NCBI GenBank assembly: GCA_003864495.1
Contig: ML133388.1
Coordinates: forward strand, 2,356,738 to 2,420,737
DNA length: 64,000 bases
Direction: 5' to 3'
Origin: Nemopilema nomurai
Lineage: Eukaryota; Cnidaria; Scyphozoa; Rhizostomeae; Rhizostomatidae
Both the position numbers and the translations under genes were made by a program. Shown piece after piece: positions 57,611 through 64,000 of the stretch. Positions within the stretch are counted from its first letter, which is position 1. The number at the start of each line of letters is the position of its first letter. Below the pieces are notes generated by a model. That model was not told the origin of the DNA, searched no databases, and saw only the letters and a program-made list of their open reading frames with translations.

Positions 57611-57698
57611 GCTGTGTTGTTGATGGTGTTGTGTTGTTGCGTTGTGCTTTTGTTGTTGTTGTGTTTCGCTGTGTTGTTGCTGTTATGTTGTGTTGTGC
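57611..57698. repeat. GTT/GTTGTG-rich microsatellite-like stretch
   Basis: Imperfect GTTGTT/GTGTTGTTG repeats over about 90 bp. Confidence 0.9.
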
Positions 57699-58369
57699 AC
57701 TAGCGGGCAGGCCTATCCATTCCCAAAGCAGGCAATTGGCCAAGAAACCAATGAATGCGTGATCTATGTTTTGAGAGCTTAAGTAGCCCTTGAGAGCATT
57801 CAAAAATTTCCCACAGACGACCGGAATACACCACAAAACATGGTTAAACCAGTATAAATACGAACGTCTCGCGTCCAGTGATTAATTTAGCGTCTTTTTC
57901 AAGGGAAACCTTGGTGATTGAAAATCCCAACGCCATCTCCGGTTTTTGCAAGATGCGTCCGGTTTGTTGTGCTTTTTAAATGAAACTGCAAATCATGTTA
58001 GGCTTGGAACACAAAAGAAAGCACCTTGCCAGAAAAGTTCATTCCGCCGGAACGTATTATTTGTTTATTAGGAATCAAATCGCATCCAAAACATTGGAAA
58101 GTTTTCAGCAATGATAAAGATGTGCAGTAAACAATAGGCCACCGGGCAGGTTTAACGAATCGATGCAGAAATTCCAACCACAATGGACAGGGAATAAGCG
58201 AGTGGTTTGTCTTGTTTGTTTGTTTAATGGGAAAACGTCCACAAAAACAAGCGCCATGTTTTTCCTCCAGTTAACTCGTAGTAATCCACCGTGCTTCTTT
58301 GAATCATCTTTGAAAAGAGCCTTGAGAGACTGCATACCCCTAGCCTGCTTATAAAGTGTACTCGTATTT

Positions 58370-58517
58370 TAACTGAGCACGTGAGGTATTTTTTCAGGGG
58401 TCCCGCGCGCAATCTACATTGAAACTGATCACGTGAATACGTGTGATGGGTTGGTGTTTGATTGGTAGATAGTTTTAACTTGCGAAGCAACTTAGTTGTA
58501 CTTCCATTCCCTTTACG
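58370..58517 (+). repeat. Dispersed repeat family B, copy 2
   Basis: It matches 32750-32912 in order: TAACTGAGCACGTGA, GCGCGCAATCTACA, GATCACGTGAATA, GGTTGGTGTTTGATTGG and ATTCCCTTTA. CACGTG palindromes at 58378 and 58430 are 52 bp apart, the same spacing as in copy 1. Confidence 0.75.
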
Positions 58518-58577
58518 CAAGCCTTACAAAAGGCACCCCTTTTTTAAAAAAACAGGCATACGCGAAAATTAAAGTAG

Positions 58578-58660
58578 AATTTGAGGCACCCCAATTACCA
58601 ATTAGAATTTGAGGCACCCCTTTTACCAATTACAATTTGAGGCACCTCAATTCCCCTTTG
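58578..58660. repeat. 28-bp tandem repeat, three copies
   Basis: Units starting AATTTGAGGCACC at 58578, 58606 and 58634, with ACCAATTA in the second half. The third copy is diverged at its end. Confidence 0.93.
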
Positions 58661-58839
58661 AATGAGAATCTTCGCCCTTTTGCTTCTAATTTCTATGGTT
58701 ACTTTATCTAATATACTATGCTATTTTATGAAAAACATTGCTATTATCATACTTTCATAAACATCATCAGTTCCGATCCAGAATTGTGAAAGTGAACACA
58801 GAGCACAACATGCTAGGCAACATTTCTACTTTTAGCAAC

Positions 58840-58840
58840 A

Positions 58841-58883
<43 letters not shown>
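58840..58883. repeat. TA dinucleotide microsatellite
   Basis: About 20 TA units with one interruption. Confidence 0.97.
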
Positions 58884-61800
58884 GGATATTAACAACTAAT
58901 TTTGCTCACAATGTGCTGATTTGCTCATTTCCTTGTATGCTTCTGACCACGATTCACGATGTGCCATATTTGTGTATCTCATGATGGGCATAGGTCTTTT
59001 CTAATCATAAGAACCGTGAAATACAGTCTTTGGTGACACCATAGCTTTGCCACTTCTGGGCTTTCCTCTCAAAGCAAAGCAAACGACATCAAAGTGGCGA
59101 TAGCCTACCTCGCATTGCGCTTTCTTGTAGCATTCCTTTGTACGTACACACAAATATTCACGAGTATGTATTTAAATTTATACTATTTTCAGCACTCTTT
59201 CACGGATTTAAGGTGCTCACTAAAAGGCTTAAATGAATATTAACCACTCACTGCAAGAGTTCTCAGTAGGAGCTTTCGTGTCTCTTTCAATAATGCTGCT
59301 AATTTTTCGAATGTCTGCACAACAAGATATTTTCTTTGAATATAGCCTCTGGATCGCTTGCTGCAATCCACATGTGGGCTTTTCTCAGACTTGACGTTGT
59401 TTTTTCTAAACACTAGCAGATGCTTATCGAGAGAGTTTTCGAGTAGCAAAAGTTAGCACCATCAATTGGCGTTATGGCTTGGTTGTCAGTCAATAGCCAA
59501 AGAGAATTCTTCATTAATAATGCTGTCTCATACTTTACCAGTTATCCAATATTGAATGTCTTGAGTCTAAGAGGTTCATTTTGAGTTTTTCTTTTCCCTG
59601 GACCTAAGCTTTCAAATCAGGTTCTGAAATGATGTCACAACAAGCTTCAGTCAACGAGTATAAGCAGTGTAAAACATAGGTTGATAGTGAAGCTTGTTAT
59701 ACAGTCTTGTGCTTTGAAGCTACTCTGATACAAATATTTATTCCGCATTTCGTGTGACGACCATATATACAACTTTGTTTTAATTTCCATTTAGGCAGGA
59801 ATGGGGAAAATGGCCAAAAATTAGTGACCTGCATTTTTTCATCAACTTTATCTATGGCGTGCTAGACGAAAATTGGAAAGCAATCTAGATTTCGTAGAAT
59901 TCTCAATTCCCCACCTAAAGATGCAAAAGAAGTAGAATTGATCTTTTCTCGTCTGATAATGGGATTTGAAACTGAATCGAACTATTATAGCAAGGCCATT
60001 TTAGTTTGCAAAGATAACGGCAAATACAAATCATCTTTACATACCAGAGCCTCTGCCGAGTAACGGAGGAGCACTAGAAACGAGGCTGGGCATACAGTAT
60101 TAGAAAACTAACCAGATCTAAATATCATGTAACTAATTCCATACTTCTGTACTTGAGAGACCTGAAGACTAGTTTCATAGTTTTGCCTTATCAAATAATG
60201 TCTCATTTATTGCACATTGGCGCCATTTATATTGCCTTTAAAAAGGGCGGGAATCACCTGCAGATGTAAAAATGCGATTCTCAGGAGTACAGTTAATTAG
60301 CCTACCTTAAAAGGTTAATTGGTTGTGAATGGCGATATCTTTGTTAGGTATTCAACTCTAGCGATTTCAGTCAATTCGCTGTACAGGGTCACTTTACAGG
60401 TAGAATCGCCTCAGGCCCCATTTAGAACGTCTTTGACCCATTGATCTCTATTTGGACGGCTTCTACACCCAAGCGGTCTTGGCGCGAGTACTTATCTGTC
60501 ATTAGCCTGGAGGATATTTGATTGAATTCAAATAAAGGCGCCAAAACTAAAGCTCCTCCGCTTAGCCTTCCGCCAATGCTCAATCACAGTCGATCATGGG
60601 ATTTTCATTGTATTCTTTAGTGATGATAATTTCAAAATGCGATGGATAAGTAAATAATGATTTGAATCGATGGATTATCAGAATTTATCAAGTTTCTCGG
60701 GTACAAAGTTCGGGGTATATGACGCAACTTATAGAGAATAAAGCATATAAAAGTAAACAGCGAACAAAGGGCAATGGAGAATAGACTCAGTCTTTGGGCA
60801 AAAGTAGCAAAGATAATAAAGACAGCTCTGAAAAATTAGTGTATGAGGGGGACCAAAAGATTAGTTGAATATGCATTTTAGCGATTGTGATTATCACGCC
60901 AATACAGTTCCAATACATCAAAGAGAGGCGCCGTTGACCTTCTAAATCCAACGAAAATGGTATCCAATGTTCGTGATGGCGTGAGCAGCTATTAAGCATC
61001 ACAAACGGACTACGACATAGGACGCGTCTCTGTTGGAAATTTCTTAGATGGCCTCAACTTTCCGTGATTAGGTCCCGCCAGATTAATTTACAAATGAATT
61101 AGGTCAATTTATTAGAAACGGTTTTATGTTTTAGTTTCTGAGCCCAATTGAAGCTTTCTTGTGATCAGGCCTATTTCCCGACATCTTTGCTAATGCTAAG
61201 CTCTACTTATCTCTTCGCCATCTTCAAGGCCAAGCTGGATTTATATGGGGCTACGTTACGCTTATAGCTGCGTTGGGGATTGGAAAACTTTATTGCGACG
61301 GACACTTGTTGGTGAGGCGGGAGTGGCTTTGAGAAAATGTTTGAGAATTAGCTGCTCCGTATAAACCATTTCCTTGAAGGTCATCTGATTGGACCCAATA
61401 AACTTTTATTGACAAAACATTCTGATCCTTCAATAAGAATTATTATGTTTCATGGTGGAACATTTCTTTAGAGACAAAACTTTTGGCAATCATATGATTT
61501 TTATTCACATGCAACTATACTTTCTTAGTCCTCTATTTACAACCTTTTTGAAAATTTACATTAAGAACCCGCAAAATAGAAACCAATTTTTCCAGACAGC
61601 CTGTTTAGTTTCTTATTAAAAGGGAATCTATCTAGGAAAGGCTTCTAATAATATGGTTGGAAAACGGGTTGGCTACTCTTTTGGAAAAAACACTAGTGAA
61701 ACTGAGTATATTGTAAAAACATTGCTAATATTATAAAATATTATAAAAAAGTAACTTCACCAAATTTGTTTGCTTCTGTACGAATTTATGTATTTGAAAA

Positions 61801-64000
61801 CGGAATTGTATCTCATAACAAAGTGTTCAGCCATGATGAAATATGTTATGTACTTGGGCTTCTCCTATAAGAAACCTTTATAGCTCAGGCTGAAAATACA
61901 TAAGTGAACTATTCCTGAAAAATATCAGTCTGAGGTTTGTTATAAAGTGGTTTCTATTTGCGTGCTTATACTGTAGTGCGGGGTACCTTTCATGATGAAT
62001 CGAGAGGACTGGGCCGATTTGCCGCCAAACAGCCTTGAGAGAAATGACATTATGAAAGGAATCACGTACCTGTTTGCTGCTATAGATCGCCGATTGTCGC
62101 AGAAACTAATTTCCTTGATGATCTAAACTTCCAGAAAAAGCGAGCTTGTTCCTACGGGAGCAAATGCAGTCTCCAGAACGTATTGCTAGCTCAACTGATG
62201 CCTTCTAACTAAATCATTGGTTCATTGCTTGCAGCTCACATCTTGCACTGTGGAAAGGAACACTTTCAGTCCGGTAAGAAAGCCCATTGCCTTTTTTCTT
62301 GGAGATTCACACCTTTGCTTAACGTGTTGTTGCCGAGAGCTCAGTTATTCTCGTGAAATTTTCTTTTGCACATTAAGTTGCTCTTATTCTTATGCAAGAT
62401 GGAACACAAAAATCGTTTGGCTGGATGGAGCAAAATCGAATAACAGCAAAGCAGAAATTTATAAGCACACAGAAGGAAGGAAAGTGAATATATTGGCTCT
62501 CGGAATTCCAAAAAAACAAATAGCTTTCTACTAATGCAAGGAATTATTTGCGATGCTTGAAATGCAAAGAGAAAATGCAAACAAGAAGAAATATAACGCT
62601 TCAGTTACCTTGGTGTTTGAAATGATATGCCACTAATATTACTTGGCTTTGAGTGATTTTTTAGACATACAAAAAGGCTCGAAACCCATTCTCCGAGATG
62701 CTGAGGTTCACAAATATTCGTCGTCTGGGTTATCACTTCTAGATTTATATTTTGGTCAAAAGTATAAATCTTATAATATATTTCCTTAGAGCTATTTTGT
62801 TAAATGGACACTTCAATTAGAGAAAAATATTTCAATTGTGGCCGGGGTTTACCGATGCACCACCACTTACCCCTGTGTTTGGTAAAAGGCTTCCTCGATT
62901 CGAACAATACAATGCTCTAGTGTGGATATGAATGAAGTGGGTATCCCAGAGCCCGCTCGGATATCTTTACAGCATTGGATCGCCAAATCCACTCCGACCC
63001 ATTATCACCCGCATATATCAAGAAAAATCGTCACCATACTTAAGTTACATAAGGAAGTTGTGAACTCGAAGTAACATAAGGCAATGTTTTGATATTAGCC
63101 TAACACACTTGACGTCACGGGGAACGACTATGCACAAATGTATACGCAAGTACACAATCTTTTGCGGGGCAGCCCTCTTTTGATGTTGCCTTGTTTACGG
63201 ACATTGTCTTGCTGTTGTAGATGTGTGGGAGTCTTGAAAATTTGACAACTCAGATTAAAGGAACGTTGAATAATAATGGCCTCTTGCCAAACCCATTTCT
63301 TGTGTTTGATATGTCAACAAGGGCGGTATTTACGGAAGCATTCAGGCATGTCTCATGTAATCCGTGGCAGGATTTTGGTATCTCGATCAAGGCGTGATTT
63401 GCTAAAAATACAGCCGCTCTAAAAGGGGCGAAAGACCGCGGAGCAAGGTGTGAAATAGCGATCAAAACCAATGAAAGATGAGCGGGAGATCCGTATGACG
63501 GTTTTAGAGATGGTCAGGTGTTCAGAGAAATTCTCCAAATATGTCTGATTTTAATTCCATGGATTTGGTGTAGGAAATGCATTTTTAAAGAACCCGTCAC
63601 TATGGAACCTTTTAAAAGAGATTTTCTAAACAAGAATTTTCCTGTTCTTCATTGTTTTACTTTCATGATGGTCCTTGATCCGCTTATGTCTGCTTGGCCT
63701 TTCCTAACAATATTTTCCCGTTAGCTAGCCACACAGTGTTTCTATCACCCATGAAGGTGAAACTTCTACAAGAAGACCAAGAAAAAGTCTCGAGAAATTT
63801 TTCTGGTTACTTTCAGGGTCATCCCAGTTCGAGCTTTGATTGGAAGTTAAATGACTGACCCATCCATATAAATCCATCTGAAAACAATAAGATTTTTAAT
63901 TTTTAAATATTCGATAATCGATTCTAAATATTCCATGATATTCAATAATTTTCTAGTAAATCTATTTCATCTTCAATGAATTTCATTTGATATTCACCCA
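58884..64000. other. Intergenic stretch to the window end, nothing recognised
   Basis: About 5 kb without a supported gene, RNA gene or clear repeat. Short frames (for example 62217-62534 plus, 63250-63471 minus) show no recognisable domain. Exons of a gene lying beyond the window cannot be excluded. Confidence 0.5.

Larger units (their letters stand above)
52321..58369. other. Intergenic stretch, no gene recognised
   Basis: About 6 kb of A+T-rich DNA. The notable items are a G15 run (52662-52676) and a GTT-rich stretch (57611-57698). Small frames such as 54275-54556 (plus) and 56414-56641 (minus) show no family I know. Confidence 0.5.

Noticed and set aside
1..64000. CRISPR arrays, bacterial-type operons or defence clusters
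   Set aside because: Tandem arrays here lack the repeat-spacer pattern, and the gene structure is clearly eukaryotic.

Overview
This is a stretch of animal nuclear DNA, roughly 37-38% G+C by eye. Three multi-exon protein genes lie head to tail on the + strand. The genes are broken by many phase-consistent GT-AG introns, the best-supported gene is a ciliary tip protein, and the spaces are full of tandem and dispersed repeats. No ribosomal RNA, tRNA or prokaryotic-style operon was seen. The species cannot be fixed. An invertebrate is most likely, and a cnidarian is my weak guess: animals of that kind keep both CEP104 and an inositol-dehydrogenase-type gene, and their introns are often near 0.5-1 kb.

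Region by region: (1) 21-7324 holds the 3' part of a gene for a PH-domain scaffold-like protein. Seven exons join in frame to give 754 residues, and the 5' end lies outside the window. (2) 7325-11888 is intergenic. (3) 11894-43178 is a complete CEP104 gene. I could place 37 coding exons, every junction keeps frame, and the sum is 2811 bases (936 residues plus stop), close to the 925 residues of the human protein. Its N-terminal beta domain, coiled coil, TOG domain, zinc-finger cluster and a C-terminal SxIP-like motif are all recognisable. One intron (30845-34663) appears to start with GC instead of GT. (4) 44191-44853 is a 663-bp inverted-repeat mobile element with a 3-bp target duplication, ending 11 bases before the likely start codon of the next gene. 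(5) 44865-48515 is a three-exon Gfo/Idh/MocA oxidoreductase gene resembling inositol 2-dehydrogenase. A 33-bp unit spanning its stop codon is repeated nearly three times. (6) 48613-64000 is mostly empty of recognisable genes. One small minus-strand open frame (48954-49280) with promoter-like motifs upstream may be real.

The genes do not form a pathway. CEP104 acts on microtubule plus ends and cilia tips, the PH protein probably acts in membrane signalling, and the oxidoreductase is a cytosolic metabolic enzyme. I found no clear evidence of an undescribed multi-gene system. The most noteworthy points are the transposon end at the oxidoreductase start codon, the repeated gene tail, the GC-AG intron, a possible truncated CEP104 form, and three repeat families not assigned to known elements.
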